Origin: Mycobacterium sp.
GTDB taxonomy: Bacteria > Actinomycetota > Actinomycetes > Mycobacteriales > Mycobacteriaceae
Length of the DNA: 54,277 nt
Assembly (NCBI GenBank): GCA_020438905.1
Contig: JAGQTQ010000037.1
Location: 1-54,277, forward strand
Reading direction: 5' to 3'
This document shows, piece by piece, positions 10,510 to 18,493 of the stretch. The position numbers were made by a program, and so were the translations under genes. Each line of letters begins with the position of its first letter. Positions within the stretch are counted from its first letter, which is position 1. Below the pieces are notes generated by a model. That model did no database searches and was not told the DNA's origin. It worked only from the letters and a program-made list of their open reading frames with translations.

Positions 10510-11135
10510 GGTGTGCCCACGGACCGGAACCGCACCCGCATCCCCGGTGCCAGCAGCGCCGGTTGGGCCCGGTCGGCGTCCCAGAGCGCCGCGTCGGTGC
10601 GGCCGATGATCTGCCAGCCGCCTGGTGATTCGCGCGGATAGATCCCGCTGAACTCACCGGCCAGGGCCACCGCGCCGGCCGGAACCCGGGTGCGCGGTTC
10701 GGCCCGCCGGGGCACGGCAAGCCGGGGGTCCCCACCCACCAGGTAGGCGAATCCCGGCGCGAAACCGCCGAATCCGACCCGCCACGGTGTGCCGGTGTGG
10801 GCGGCGACGACATCGCGGGCGTCCATGTTCAGCCGCCGGGAAACCTCGGCGAGGTCCTCGCCGTCATAGACCACCTCGATCACCACCTCGAGCGGTTCGG
10901 CGTCGTGGCCCGCGGCACCGGCCAGATCCATGCCCTCGAGTTCCACGCGAGCCCGCGCCCGGTGGGTGACCGCCTCGAGGTGGAGCAGCACGGTGCGGGC
11001 GCCCGGGACGATATCGCTCACTCCGGGCAGGCGGGTCTCGCGCAGCATCCCGGCGAGGGCGAGAACCCCCTCGACGTCATCGCACTCGATCAACAGCGCC
11101 CGGTCGCCGTAGTCGCGGATACGGGGCGGGCTCAT
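10506..11135 (-). CDS. pxpB: 5-oxoprolinase subunit B / KipI family
   Basis: A 209-residue KipI-family (allophanate hydrolase subunit 1) protein, partner of PxpC. The family blocks [11 protein letters not shown] at the N terminus, [20 protein letters not shown] near residue 115, and [18 protein letters not shown] followed by [12 protein letters not shown] near 150-180 are all present. The start ATG at 11133-11135 overlaps the stop of the YhhQ-type transporter gene by one base, and its own end overlaps pxpC by four bases, so translation is coupled along the operon. As a PxpABC component it would act on 5-oxoproline, a spontaneous glutamine/glutathione-cycle product; KipI homologues can also act as kinase inhibitors in Bacillus, which I consider less likely here. 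Confidence 0.92.
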
Positions 11136-11827
11136 CAGACCAGGGCGGTGTAGGTGGGTTCGTGATGCTTGACGTAGGCGATCACCCGGTAGGTGATCGG
11201 CAGCATCACCACCTCGACGGCGGTCTTGTAGAGCCAGCCCAGTGCGGTGTAGGTGGCGAAATCCCCGAAGGTGCTGATGCCGATGGCGCCGGCGGCGATG
11301 CTGCAGAACACCAGGGTGTCACCGAGTTGGCCGGCGAACGTCGAGCCCACCAGCCGGGCCCACAGGTGCTTCTCCTTGGTGTGTTCCTTGATCTTCACCA
11401 CGGCCCAGGCATTGATGGTCTGGCCCACGATGAAGCCGGCCAGGCCCGCGACGATCAGCTGGGTGTAGGCGCCGACGACGTTGGCGAGGTGCTCCTGGTT
11501 GGGGTAGAAGTCGGCGGCCGGGAGGTAGACGGTCGCCCAGAACGCGCACGCGGCCAGGGCGTTCATCACGAACCCGAGAACGATGGCGCGCCGGGCCGCC
11601 CGGAACCCGTACACCTCGGCGAGTACGTCGCCGATGACGTAGGTGAGCGGGAAGACGATGAAACCGCCGTCGGTGATGATCGGCCCGATCGCCACCCCCT
11701 TGGTGGCGGTGACGTTGGAGATGATCACCAAGGCGGTGAAGACGGCGACCAGGACCGGGTAGTAGACGCTGCCGACCCGCGCGTAACCCGGGGTGTCCGG
11801 CCGGGTGGTGTCGACGTCAGTGGTCAC
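11135..11827 (-). CDS. YhhQ/COG1738-type queuosine-precursor transporter
   Basis: A 230-residue integral membrane protein with about six hydrophobic segments. It carries the two signature blocks of the YhhQ (QPTR) family: [15 protein letters not shown] near residue 63 and [17 protein letters not shown] near 155. Characterised members import queuosine precursors (preQ0/preQ1). The gene lies between a substrate-binding lipoprotein (22 bases upstream) and pxpB (one-base overlap). Mycobacteria are not known to me as queuosine makers, and the operon context points to small-molecule uptake or recycling, so the substrate should be treated as open. Start ATG at 11827; a Thr/Pro-rich cytosolic N terminus of about 18 residues precedes the first helix. 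Confidence 0.85.
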   Translation of the reverse strand: MTTDVDTTRPDTPGYARVGSVYYPVLVAVFTALVIISNVTATKGVAIGPIITDGGFIVFPLTYVIGDVLAEVYGFRAARRAIVLGFVMNALAACAFWATVYLPAADFYPNQEHLANVVGAYTQLIVAGLAGFIVGQTINAWAVVKIKEHTKEKHLWARLVGSTFAGQLGDTLVFCSIAAGAIGISTFGDFATYTALGWLYKTAVEVVMLPITYRVIAYVKHHEPTYTALV

Positions 11828-11849
11828 GAAGTCAATCCAAGCATGCTGA

Positions 11850-12830
11850 TCAGCCGAGCGCGCGGGCCACCAGCGCGGGGAGTTGCCCGGCCACCACCGG
11901 GTAGGACAGCGGCGAGGCGAACGCGATCGCCGCGGCCAGGTCGCCGGTGGTGAACACGTTGCGGCCGGCGGTGTTGTCCAGGCCGGCGACTGCCGGGTCG
12001 GCCACCAGCGCCGTTCGCTCGGCCTCGTTTTCGGTGCACCAGATCAAGACGTCGGCCGTCGCCGTCGCCGAAGCGAGTTCATCGACCGGGATCGCCGCGG
12101 TGCCGTCGCGCGAGGCCAGGGCTGTGAGGTTCTCCGGAACCCGCAACCCCATCGCGGTCAGGAATTCCGTACGCCAGCCGTCGACGGTGGCGGTCGCCGC
12201 ACCCGCGGCGAGCCGGCCGTCGAGCAGCACCGCCGTGCGGTCCCGGAACTGCGGGTTGGCCTGCCCGGCGGCGGTGAAGCGCTGCTCCACAGACCTGACG
12301 ATCCGGTCCATCTGGTCGGACTTGAAGACCGCGGTGGCCACCGCCGCGGCCTGGTCGCGCCAGGGCTCGAAGAAGGCTTGTCCGCCGGACTGGGCGATGG
12401 TCGGAGCGATCGCGGACAGGGCGCGGTAGGTCTCGGAGTCCAGCCCGGCATTGACCGCGACGATCAGATCGGGTTTCAGGCGCCCGATCTCGTCCACCTG
12501 GATGCCGTCCTGGAGGGTGAGCACAGCGGGCTCGGCGGCGCCGAGTCGGTCCCGTGCCCAGGGCCACACGCCGAACGGCTGGTCGCCGAACCAGGTCGTC
12601 ACGGCGATCGGGATGACCCCGAGGGCGAGCAGGTCGTCCTGTTCGGTGAGACCGGCGCTGAGTACCCGGCTGGGCGGCGCAGGCACGGTCGTCTCACCGA
12701 AGGCGTGCTTGACGGTCACGGGTCCGGAGCCGGTCGCGGGGCCCGCTCCGGTGCGCGAACACGCGGCCAGCAGCAGCGTCAGTGCGCCAGCCGAGCTGAG
12801 GAACCCACGTCGGGTGGGGTGCGCGCCCAC
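11850..12830 (-). CDS. Tat-exported siderophore-type substrate-binding lipoprotein
   Basis: A 326-residue periplasmic-binding-protein family lipoprotein. It starts at the GTG at 12830; residues 6-22 show a twin-arginine leader (TRRGFLSS) running into the lipobox LAAC, so export by Tat and lipid attachment at that Cys are predicted. The mature part has the two-lobe FecB/BtuF pattern: RVLSAGLTEQDDLLALGVIPIAV, then LKPDLIVAVNAGLDSETYRALSAIAPTI (written here in shortened pieces), a long bridging helix, and the second lobe with VLLDGR. Such proteins bind ferric siderophores or cobalamin. It follows the TetR gene by 20 bases and precedes the YhhQ-type transporter by 22. No ABC permease or ATPase is adjacent. 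I recall a similar lipoprotein (Rv0265c) beside pxpBC in M. tuberculosis. Confidence 0.87.
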   Translation of the reverse strand: MGAHPTRRGFLSSAGALTLLLAACSRTGAGPATGSGPVTVKHAFGETTVPAPPSRVLSAGLTEQDDLLALGVIPIAVTTWFGDQPFGVWPWARDRLGAAEPAVLTLQDGIQVDEIGRLKPDLIVAVNAGLDSETYRALSAIAPTIAQSGGQAFFEPWRDQAAAVATAVFKSDQMDRIVRSVEQRFTAAGQANPQFRDRTAVLLDGRLAAGAATATVDGWRTEFLTAMGLRVPENLTALASRDGTAAIPVDELASATATADVLIWCTENEAERTALVADPAVAGLDNTAGRNVFTTGDLAAAIAFASPLSYPVVAGQLPALVARALG

Positions 12831-12850
12831 CCGCGCGACAGTAGTTCGCC

Positions 12851-13447
12851 TTAGCCCAGTCCCAGGCCGGATTCCAGGAAGTCCATCGCCGCGTCGACGT
12901 TGTCGAGAGAGAACGGACCCCGGTTGCCCAGGGCCATGATCGCCCCGACCACGGCGCCGGAGAAGACCCGTATCTCCAGTTCGTGTGAACCGCGGGTGAG
13001 GCGTTGGGCCATCGCCTCGCTGATCCCTCCCACCAGCGAGTGGTACTCGTCGCGCAGGGCGCCCTGTAGTTCGGGCAGCGAGTAGATGAGTCGCTGCCGG
13101 ATCTTCTCCAGCTCCCACTCGTCGGCGGTCATGTGGTCGTAGGCCTCGTGCACCGCGGTTCGGAAGGCGGCCAGGGCCGTCATCTGCGGCGGCTGGGCGC
13201 TCAGCGTGGCGAGCAGGACGGTGCTGAGGTCGTCGGCCAGCAGAACCGACTCCTTGGCGGGGAAATACCGGAAGTAGGTGCTGACCGACACCTGCGCGGC
13301 CGCGGCGATCTGCTCGATCGTGGTGCTGGCGTAACCCTGTTCGTCGAAGAGTCGGAATGCCTCCCGCCGGATGGTCTGGCGGGTGTGCAGTTTTTTGGTC
13401 TCCCGCCGGCCCAGCGGGCGGTCGGAATCCGGTCCGGGGTCGGCCAC
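12851..13447 (-). CDS. TetR family transcriptional regulator
   Basis: A 198-residue TetR regulator. The N-terminal helix-turn-helix domain is clear at residues 18-65: TRQTIRREAFRLFDEQGY followed by TTIEQIAAAAQVSVSTYFRYF and PAKESVL. The C-terminal all-helical domain (residues 80-198) would bind an unknown ligand and dimerise. It is the promoter-proximal gene of the leftward run lipoprotein, YhhQ, pxpB, pxpC, aac, with 20 bases to the next gene, so it may control that operon and itself. The 3' end of lysE and its tandem repeats lie immediately upstream (13483-13619). Confidence 0.92.
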   Translation of the reverse strand: MADPGPDSDRPLGRRETKKLHTRQTIRREAFRLFDEQGYASTTIEQIAAAAQVSVSTYFRYFPAKESVLLADDLSTVLLATLSAQPPQMTALAAFRTAVHEAYDHMTADEWELEKIRQRLIYSLPELQGALRDEYHSLVGGISEAMAQRLTRGSHELEIRVFSGAVVGAIMALGNRGPFSLDNVDAAMDFLESGLGLG

Positions 13448-13482
13448 GAGTCGATTCTGCCGTGGTTCGCGGGGGAGTCAAC

Positions 13483-13619
13483 GTGCGGTGAGCGCCAGCG
13501 AGGCGCCGAGAGGGTCATCGTGCGGTGAGCGCCAGCGAGGCGCCGAGAGGGTCAACGTGCGGTGAGCGCCAGCGAGGCGCCGAGAGGGTCATCGTGCGGT
13601 GAGCGCCAGCGAGGCGCCC
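13483..13619. repeat. 37-bp tandem repeat copied from the lysE 3' end
   Basis: Three full 37-bp units begin at 13483, 13520 and 13557, and a fourth, the probable original, begins at 13594 inside the lysE coding region and diverges after about 26 bases. Each unit carries the last codons of lysE plus its stop. The units differ only near base 36, alternating between TCATC and TCAAC, which suggests a 74-bp unit was duplicated. Each unit also contains a short inverted repeat, GCGCC-AGCGA-GGCGC. The array fills the gap between lysE and tetR and contains no gene of its own. Confidence 0.9.
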
Positions 13620-14191
13620 AGAGCCAGCATGGTGGCCGCGATCAGCCAGTCGAGGATCCGCCAGGTCCGCGCCGTGGCGAACAGGCCCGCCAGGCGTCGC
13701 GCGCCGAACCCGAGACCGAAAAACCAGGCCGAACTCGCCGTCACCGCCCCGGCGCCGAACATGCAGCGCCCGCCGGGCTGCTGGTTGGCCAGCGTCCCCA
13801 ACAGCACGACGGTGTCCAGATAGACGTGTGGGTTGAGGAAGGTCAGCGCCAGGCAGGTCGACAGAACCGGCCACAGCGCGGCCGGGGCCGCCTCGCTCGG
13901 CGTCAGGGCGGTCGGGTGGGCCGCGCGGCGGGCGGCCATCAGGCCGTAGCCGATCAGGAACGCCGCGCCGGCGTACCGCGCGAAGGAGGTGAGGTTGGGA
14001 TGAGCGGTGACCAGCGCGCCGACCCCGGCGATACCCGCAACGATCAGGAGGAGATCCGATACGGCGCACAGCGTCACCACGGCCAGCACATGCTCATTGC
14101 GCACGCCCTGGCGAAGCACGAAGGCGTTCTGGGCGCCGATGGCGACGATCAGGCTCAGTGAGGTGACAAAGCCGAACAGGAAGGCGGTCAA
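13589..14191 (-). CDS. LysE/ArgO family amino-acid exporter
   Basis: A 200-residue membrane protein with about six hydrophobic segments, the size and pattern of the LysE superfamily of basic amino-acid exporters. The family blocks [15 protein letters not shown] near residue 16 and [19 protein letters not shown] near 113 are both intact, closer to LysE/ArgO than to RhtB. It would export lysine or arginine and close analogues through the cytoplasmic membrane. No LysG/ArgP-type regulator gene is adjacent. Its last ten codons are repeated downstream as a 37-bp tandem array (13483-13619). It is divergent from the POT transporter with 64 bases between starts. Confidence 0.9.
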   Translation of the reverse strand: MTAFLFGFVTSLSLIVAIGAQNAFVLRQGVRNEHVLAVVTLCAVSDLLLIVAGIAGVGALVTAHPNLTSFARYAGAAFLIGYGLMAARRAAHPTALTPSEAAPAALWPVLSTCLALTFLNPHVYLDTVVLLGTLANQQPGGRCMFGAGAVTASSAWFFGLGFGARRLAGLFATARTWRILDWLIAATMLALGASLALTAR

Positions 14192-14255
14192 CGCGCGCGT
14201 GGGGAAGCGATATCGATTCCGACCGCGTTCACGCGCTGAAGTTTAGGGTGAGCGG

Positions 14256-15722
14256 GTGACTGACGTCGCTCAGGACGCGGACGGCTCCGCGCAGCGCACC
14301 CGATTCGGACACCCGATCGGTCTGGTCAACCTCTTCGGTGTCGAACTGTGGGAGCGGTTCTCCTTCTACGGGATGCTCACGATCCTCGGGTACTACCTGT
14401 ACTACTCGACGACCGACGGGGGTCTGGGCCTGTCGAAGGCCACCGCCACCGGGATCGTCGGTGCCTACGGGGGATTCGTCTACCTCTCCACGGTGCTGGG
14501 CGGGTGGGTCGCCGACCGGGTGCTCGGGATGGAGCGCACGATCTTCTACGGCGGCGTGGTGGTGATGTGCGGCCACATCTCGCTGGCGATCCTGCCCGGA
14601 CTCACTGGCGTGGCGGTCGGCACGGTTCTCATCGGGCTGGGCGCAGGGGCGCTCAAGGCCAACGCCTCTTCCCTGCTCGGAACGCTCTACGAGAGCGGGG
14701 ACGCCCGACGCGACGGTGGTTTCACGCTGTTTTATCTGGGGATCAACCTGGGCGCCTTCACCGGCCCGCTGATCACCGGTCTGTTGCAGACGCACCTGGG
14801 CTTCCACTACGGATTCGGCGCGGCCGCCGTCGGAATGGCGCTGGGGCTGACGCAGTATGTGGTGTTCCGGCGCAATCTTGGGGAGCACGGGCGCACCGTG
14901 CCGCATCCGCTCTCGCGCCCGGCGTTTTTCCGGGCTGCGGCGGTGCTGGTGGCCGTGCTGGCGGTCGTCGTCGCCGGGTTCGCCACCGGTGTGGTTCGGC
15001 TGGGCAATCTTTCCCAGGTCACCACGATCCTGATCCTTCTCGCCTCGGTCGGGTACTTCACCGTGATGCTGCGAAGTGACCGCGTCGACGCCACCGAACG
15101 CACCCGGGTTCGGGCGTTCATTCCGCTGTTCGTCGCCAATGCGGTGTTCTGGTCGTTGTTCCAGCAGATCTTCACCGTGCTGGCGGTCTACTCCGACGAG
15201 CGGATGAACTGGAACATCTTCGGCTGGACGGCTCCGTCGAGTTGGATCGGTTCGATCGAGCCGGTGTGGATCATCCTGCTCTCACCGGTTTTCGCGACGC
15301 TGTGGACCAGGCTCGGCCGGCGTGCGCCGACCACCCCGCGCAAGTTCGCCTACGGGGTGATCGGAATGGGCTTGGCGTTCCTGCTCTTCCTTACCGTTTC
15401 CGGTACCTCCGGTCGGTCGGTTCCGGTGTTGGCGGTGGTGGCGATCATGGGCGCTTTCGCCGTATCGGAGCTGTTGTTGTCCCCGATCGGGCTGTCGGTG
15501 ACCACCCAGTTGGCGCCCAACGCCTTCCGTGCCCAGATGATGGCCTTGTTCTTCTTCTCCGTCGGCTTGGGCACCGCGATGTCGGGGGTCCTGGCCGGCT
15601 ACTACGACCCGGCGCACGAGGCGGCCTACTTCGGGATCATCGGTTCGGTGGCGGTGCTGGTCGGCATCGTGGTGTGGTTCCTGGCTCCGCGCATCAGTCG
15701 CCTGATGCAGGGTGTGCATTGA
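14256..15722 (+). CDS. POT/PTR family proton-dependent oligopeptide transporter
   Basis: A 488-residue major-facilitator protein with about fourteen hydrophobic segments. It starts at the GTG at 14256. The proton-coupling ExxER motif is present (ELWERFSFYG, about residue 29), as are LGGWVADRVLGMERTI and the PTR2 signature FTLFYLGINLGAFTGP near residue 155. POT transporters import di- and tripeptides with protons. The gene is divergent from lysE, a pairing of peptide uptake with amino-acid export that makes physiological sense, since peptide import can overload the cell with lysine or arginine; this link is inference. A CsoR-like operator and peroxiredoxin gene follow on the same strand. Confidence 0.94.
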   Translation: MTDVAQDADGSAQRTRFGHPIGLVNLFGVELWERFSFYGMLTILGYYLYYSTTDGGLGLSKATATGIVGAYGGFVYLSTVLGGWVADRVLGMERTIFYGGVVVMCGHISLAILPGLTGVAVGTVLIGLGAGALKANASSLLGTLYESGDARRDGGFTLFYLGINLGAFTGPLITGLLQTHLGFHYGFGAAAVGMALGLTQYVVFRRNLGEHGRTVPHPLSRPAFFRAAAVLVAVLAVVVAGFATGVVRLGNLSQVTTILILLASVGYFTVMLRSDRVDATERTRVRAFIPLFVANAVFWSLFQQIFTVLAVYSDERMNWNIFGWTAPSSWIGSIEPVWIILLSPVFATLWTRLGRRAPTTPRKFAYGVIGMGLAFLLFLTVSGTSGRSVPVLAVVAIMGAFAVSELLLSPIGLSVTTQLAPNAFRAQMMALFFFSVGLGTAMSGVLAGYYDPAHEAAYFGIIGSVAVLVGIVVWFLAPRISRLMQGVH

Positions 15723-15741
15723 GCGAGGACGCTGCGGTGAA

Positions 15742-15789
15742 ATACCCCCTGGGGTATATAATCGGAGAAACTAGTTACGGAGGAAGATC
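15742..15789 (+). promoter_or_regulatory. CsoR/CstR-like operator, -10 box and strong RBS before the peroxiredoxin
   Basis: The palindrome ATACCCCCTGGGGTAT (15742-15757) has perfect seven-base arms around a CT centre, the A/T-flanked G-tract shape used by CsoR-type (copper) and CstR-type (persulfide) repressors. It directly adjoins a perfect TATAAT at 15757-15762, so a bound repressor would occlude the -35/-10 spacer. A strong Shine-Dalgarno GGAGGA (15780-15785) precedes the ATG at 15790. No CsoR-family gene lies in the window, so the regulator is unidentified. Confidence 0.75.
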
Positions 15790-16533
15790 ATGACGACATC
15801 AGAGACCCCGGCGCCGGCCCCGTCGATGCCGCGAATCGGGGATCCGGCCCCCTCCTTCACCGCGGTCAGCACCCAGGGGCCGATCAATTTCCCCGCCGAC
15901 TACTCCGGCAGATGGGTGATCTTCTTCTCCCATCCGGCCGACTTCACCCCGGTGTGCACCAGTGAGTTCATGACCTTCGCCTCCATGCAGGAGCAGTTCG
16001 CCGAATACAACACCGACCTCGTCGGGCTGTCCGTCGACGGTCTTTACAGCCACATCGCCTGGCTGCGCACCATCAAGGACAAGATCTCCTTCCGCGGTAT
16101 GAAGGACGTCGAGGTCACGTTCCCGCTCATTGAAGACATCTCGATGGAGGTTGCCCGCAAGTACGGGATGATCATGCCCGGAGAGGACTCCACCAAGGCC
16201 GTCCGTGCGGTGTTCGTGATCGACCCCAAGAGCGTGGTGCGGACGATCATCTACTACCCGCTGAGCCTGGGCCGCAACTTCGACGAACTGCTTCGGGTGA
16301 TCAAGGCGTTGCAGACCGCCGACCACTACGAGATCGCCACACCGGCGGACTGGCGCCCGGGCGAGCCGGTGATCGTGCCGCCGGCCGGTTCGTGCGGCAC
16401 CGCCAAGGACCGGATGGACGGCAAGGACTCCGGTGTGGAGTGCGAGGACTGGTTCTTCTGCACCAAGGCGATCCCGGCCGAGGAGATCGAGTCGGCCATC
16501 CGTGGCAAGTCGAAGGGTAAGGGCAAGAAATGA
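15790..16533 (+). CDS. Peroxiredoxin, Prx6/archaeal thioredoxin-peroxidase type
   Basis: A 247-residue peroxiredoxin that reduces peroxides through a peroxidatic Cys. The active-site block HPADFTPVCTSEF places that residue at Cys56, and the conserved Arg of the family lies in STKAVRAVFVID near 139. Unlike AhpC, AhpE or the Tpx proteins usual in mycobacteria, it has the extended C-terminal domain of Prx6-class and archaeal enzymes, with Cys202, Cys218 and Cys224 in the blocks PAGSCGTAKDRMDG and ECEDWFFCTK. The tail ends in a Lys/Gly-rich stretch. The rhodanese gene overlaps the stop by four bases. A CsoR/CstR-like operator lies just upstream, so copper or reactive-sulfur control is likely. Transfer from outside the core genome is possible. 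Confidence 0.94.
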   Translation: MTTSETPAPAPSMPRIGDPAPSFTAVSTQGPINFPADYSGRWVIFFSHPADFTPVCTSEFMTFASMQEQFAEYNTDLVGLSVDGLYSHIAWLRTIKDKISFRGMKDVEVTFPLIEDISMEVARKYGMIMPGEDSTKAVRAVFVIDPKSVVRTIIYYPLSLGRNFDELLRVIKALQTADHYEIATPADWRPGEPVIVPPAGSCGTAKDRMDGKDSGVECEDWFFCTKAIPAEEIESAIRGKSKGKGKK

Positions 16534-16865
16534 CAGGTGTTGTTGACATCGATGCCGGCGCCGCGGAGAAAATCCTCGCCGAGTCCGGGGCGGTGCTGCT
16601 CGACGTCCGCGAGGACGACGAGTGGGACGCCGGCCACGCGCCCGAGGCCGTCCATGTGAAGTTGGGCGAGGTCGTGGGCTCAGGGTTCCGCGCCGACGGG
16701 CCCGTTGTGGTGGTGTGCCGGTCGGGCAACCGTTCCCGGACGGCCGCCGCCGCACTGATCGGCAGCGGGTTGACGGCCTACAACCTGGCCGGCGGGATGG
16801 CGGCGTGGCAGTCCGGCGGGCGATCGGTGGTTCGCGACGACGGCACGGCCGGGACGGTCATCTGA
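16530..16865 (+). CDS. Single-domain rhodanese (sulfurtransferase)
   Basis: A 111-residue single-domain rhodanese. The N-terminal block VLLDVREDDEWDAGHAP and the active-site loop VVVVCRSGNRSRT (Cys near residue 72) are standard, and the C-terminal GGMAAWQ block completes the fold. It would carry a persulfide on the active Cys and pass sulfur between small thiols or proteins in the cytosol. Its ATG overlaps the peroxiredoxin stop (ATGA at 16530-16533), so the two are translationally coupled and share the operator upstream. In CstR-controlled operons of other bacteria a rhodanese accompanies sulfide- or persulfide-handling enzymes; that parallel is the basis for the inference here. The last eight bases overlap the convergent glutaredoxin-like gene. 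Confidence 0.94.
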   Translation: MTGVVDIDAGAAEKILAESGAVLLDVREDDEWDAGHAPEAVHVKLGEVVGSGFRADGPVVVVCRSGNRSRTAAAALIGSGLTAYNLAGGMAAWQSGGRSVVRDDGTAGTVI

Positions 16866-17172
16866 ACCACCACCACCGGCGCCTGCGGCCCTCCGCGGCC
16901 TGATCGAGCAGATGCGGGGCGGTGTCTTCCAGTAGGGCTTCGACCTGGCGGATGCCGGGGTTGACCAGGTGGCGATCACCGATGAAGACGGTGGGCACGG
17001 TTTCGTCGCCGCCGGTGGCGCGCCGCACCCGCTCGGCCGCCTCTGGGTCCTCCCAGATGTTCACCGCGTGCACGGGAATACCCCGGCGGCCGAGCCGATG
17101 GCGCAGCGCCACGCAGAACGGGCAGCCGGGACGCCAGTAGAACTCGAGCGCGGCCGGGGTCGCGGGGTTCAC
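16858..17172 (-). CDS. Glutaredoxin/mycoredoxin-like protein
   Basis: A 104-residue thioredoxin-fold protein starting at the GTG at 17172. The active site is FYWRPGCPFCVALRHRL near residues 11-27 (a Cys-Pro-Phe-Cys dithiol), followed by the cis-proline block ETVPTVFIGDRHLVNPG. This is the arrangement of actinobacterial glutaredoxin-like and mycoredoxin proteins that reduce mixed disulfides with mycothiol. The basic, Trp-rich tail (RRRRWWWFR) is unusual. Its start overlaps the stop of the upstream acyl-CoA dehydrogenase gene by four bases, so both are one leftward operon, while its 3' end overlaps the rhodanese gene by eight bases. Functional connection to the peroxiredoxin-rhodanese pair on the other strand is plausible. 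Confidence 0.85.
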   Translation of the reverse strand: MNPATPAALEFYWRPGCPFCVALRHRLGRRGIPVHAVNIWEDPEAAERVRRATGGDETVPTVFIGDRHLVNPGIRQVEALLEDTAPHLLDQAAEGRRRRWWWFR

Positions 17173-18392
17173 CGAAACGCCGCCTGCCCGGTGAGGGCTC
17201 GGCCGATGGACAGCAGATGCATCTCGGAGGTGCCCTCGTAGGTCAGCACCGACTCCAGGTTGTTGGCGTGCCGCAGCGGCGAGTACTCCAGAGTGATCCC
17301 GCTGCCGCCCAGCAGGGTCCGGCACTCGCGGGCGATCGCCAGGGCCTCGCGCACGTTGTTGAGCTTGCCCAGGCTCACCTGCTCGGGCCGCACGCCCTCG
17401 GCATCCTTGATGCGACCCAGATGGATGGCCAGCAGCATGCCCTTGCCCAACTCCAGGGTCATGTTCGCCAGCTTCTCCTGGGTGAGCTGGAAGCTGGACA
17501 GCGGCCGGTCGAACACCTCCCGGTTCGCGGTGTAGTCGATGCTGGTCTCCAGCGCGTCCCTGGCGGCGCCCATCGCGCCGAAGACGATGCCGAAGCGGGC
17601 CTCGTTGAGACAGGACAGCGGTGCGCCGAGGCCGGTCGCGTGCGGCAGCTGTGCCGAATCGGGCAGTCGCACGTTGTCCAGCACCAGTTCGGAGGTGACC
17701 GAGGCGCGCAGCGAGAGCTTGCGGTGAATGACGTTGGCGGTGAACCCCGTTGTGTCGGTGGGGACCAGGAAGCCGCGGACGCCGTCGTCGGTCTGGGCCC
17801 AGATGGTCGCGACATCGGCGAGGTTGCCGTTGGTGATCCACATCTTGGTTCCGTTGAGCACCCAGTCGGATCCGTCCCGGCGCGCCCGAGTGCGCATGCC
17901 GGCCGGGTTGGAGCCGAAGTCGGCCTCGGTGAGTCCGAAGCACCCGATGGCATCGCCGGCGGCCAGCCTCGGCAGCCATTCCTCTTTCTGCTCCTCGGAT
18001 CCGTAGCGGTGGATCGAGAACATCGACAGCGACCCCTGCACCGAGACGAAGCTGCGGAAACCGCTGTCGCCGGCCTCGAGTTCCATGCAGGCCAGGCCGT
18101 AGCTGACGGCGTTGGTCCCGGCGCAGCCGTAACCCTGCAGGTGCATGCCCATCACGCCGAGGTCGCCGAACTCCTTGGCCAGTTCCCTTGGCAGGGTGCC
18201 GGATTCGAACCAGTCGGCCAGGTGGGGGCGAAGCCGGGTGTCGACGAACCGGCGCACGGTTGCGGCGATGTCGCGCTCGTCGTCGTCGAGCAGCCGGTTG
18301 ACGTCGAACAGTTCCAGTGGGCTGCAGGTGGCCCCGGTGGATACGGCGGTGGTGGACGCGGCGGAGGTGGACGCGGCGGAGGTGATGGTCAT
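17169..18392 (-). CDS. Acyl-CoA dehydrogenase, glutaryl-CoA dehydrogenase type (FadE7-like)
   Basis: A 407-residue acyl-CoA dehydrogenase from the ATG at 18392 (MTITSAAST), which has GGAAGG just upstream; a TTG at 18428 is an alternative. The blocks SFVSVQGSLSMFSIHRYGSEEQK (two pieces: SFVSVQGSLSM and FSIHRYGSEEQK, about residues 118-140), GLTEADFGSNP near 160 and the C-terminal VLTYEGTSEMH with the catalytic Glu match glutaryl-CoA dehydrogenases, which oxidise and decarboxylate glutaryl-CoA to crotonyl-CoA in lysine and tryptophan breakdown. The N terminus has a short Ala/Ser/Thr repeat. The glutaredoxin-like gene overlaps its end. It is divergent from a TetR gene, which probably controls it. 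Confidence 0.88.
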   Translation of the reverse strand: MTITSAASTSAASTTAVSTGATCSPLELFDVNRLLDDDERDIAATVRRFVDTRLRPHLADWFESGTLPRELAKEFGDLGVMGMHLQGYGCAGTNAVSYGLACMELEAGDSGFRSFVSVQGSLSMFSIHRYGSEEQKEEWLPRLAAGDAIGCFGLTEADFGSNPAGMRTRARRDGSDWVLNGTKMWITNGNLADVATIWAQTDDGVRGFLVPTDTTGFTANVIHRKLSLRASVTSELVLDNVRLPDSAQLPHATGLGAPLSCLNEARFGIVFGAMGAARDALETSIDYTANREVFDRPLSSFQLTQEKLANMTLELGKGMLLAIHLGRIKDAEGVRPEQVSLGKLNNVREALAIARECRTLLGGSGITLEYSPLRHANNLESVLTYEGTSEMHLLSIGRALTGQAAFR

Positions 18393-18442
18393 GGCCTTCC
18401 GATGCTCATTCGGGGGGTGATGGGCCAAGGTTAGTGCGCCGA

Positions 18443-18486
18443 ATGGTCTGACGAAACCATCAGTAGTGATTTCCCGACTGCTACTG
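18443..18486. promoter_or_regulatory. Two dyads between fadE7-like gene and tetR, candidate TetR operator
   Basis: The 101-base divergent gap holds ATGGT-CTGACGAA-ACCAT at 18443-18460 and, directly after it, CAGTAG and CTACTG arms at 18461-18466 and 18481-18486. Either dyad could be the binding site of the adjacent TetR protein. This is position and symmetry only. Confidence 0.4.
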
Positions 18487-18493
18487 TGCGGGC

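Noticed and set aside
12831..13481. N-terminal extension of the siderophore-binding protein opposite/inside the TetR region
   Set aside because: The Tat leader and lipobox require the start at 12830; the upstream frame is a shifted reading of tetR.
13483..13619. CRISPR-like array
   Set aside because: The units are head-to-tail with no spacers and no cas genes; they are copies of the lysE 3' end.
17173..17979. Large fusion of the glutaredoxin-like protein with an upstream region
   Set aside because: The upstream part is a shifted reading of the acyl-CoA dehydrogenase gene; the GTG at 17172 gives a normal-length glutaredoxin.
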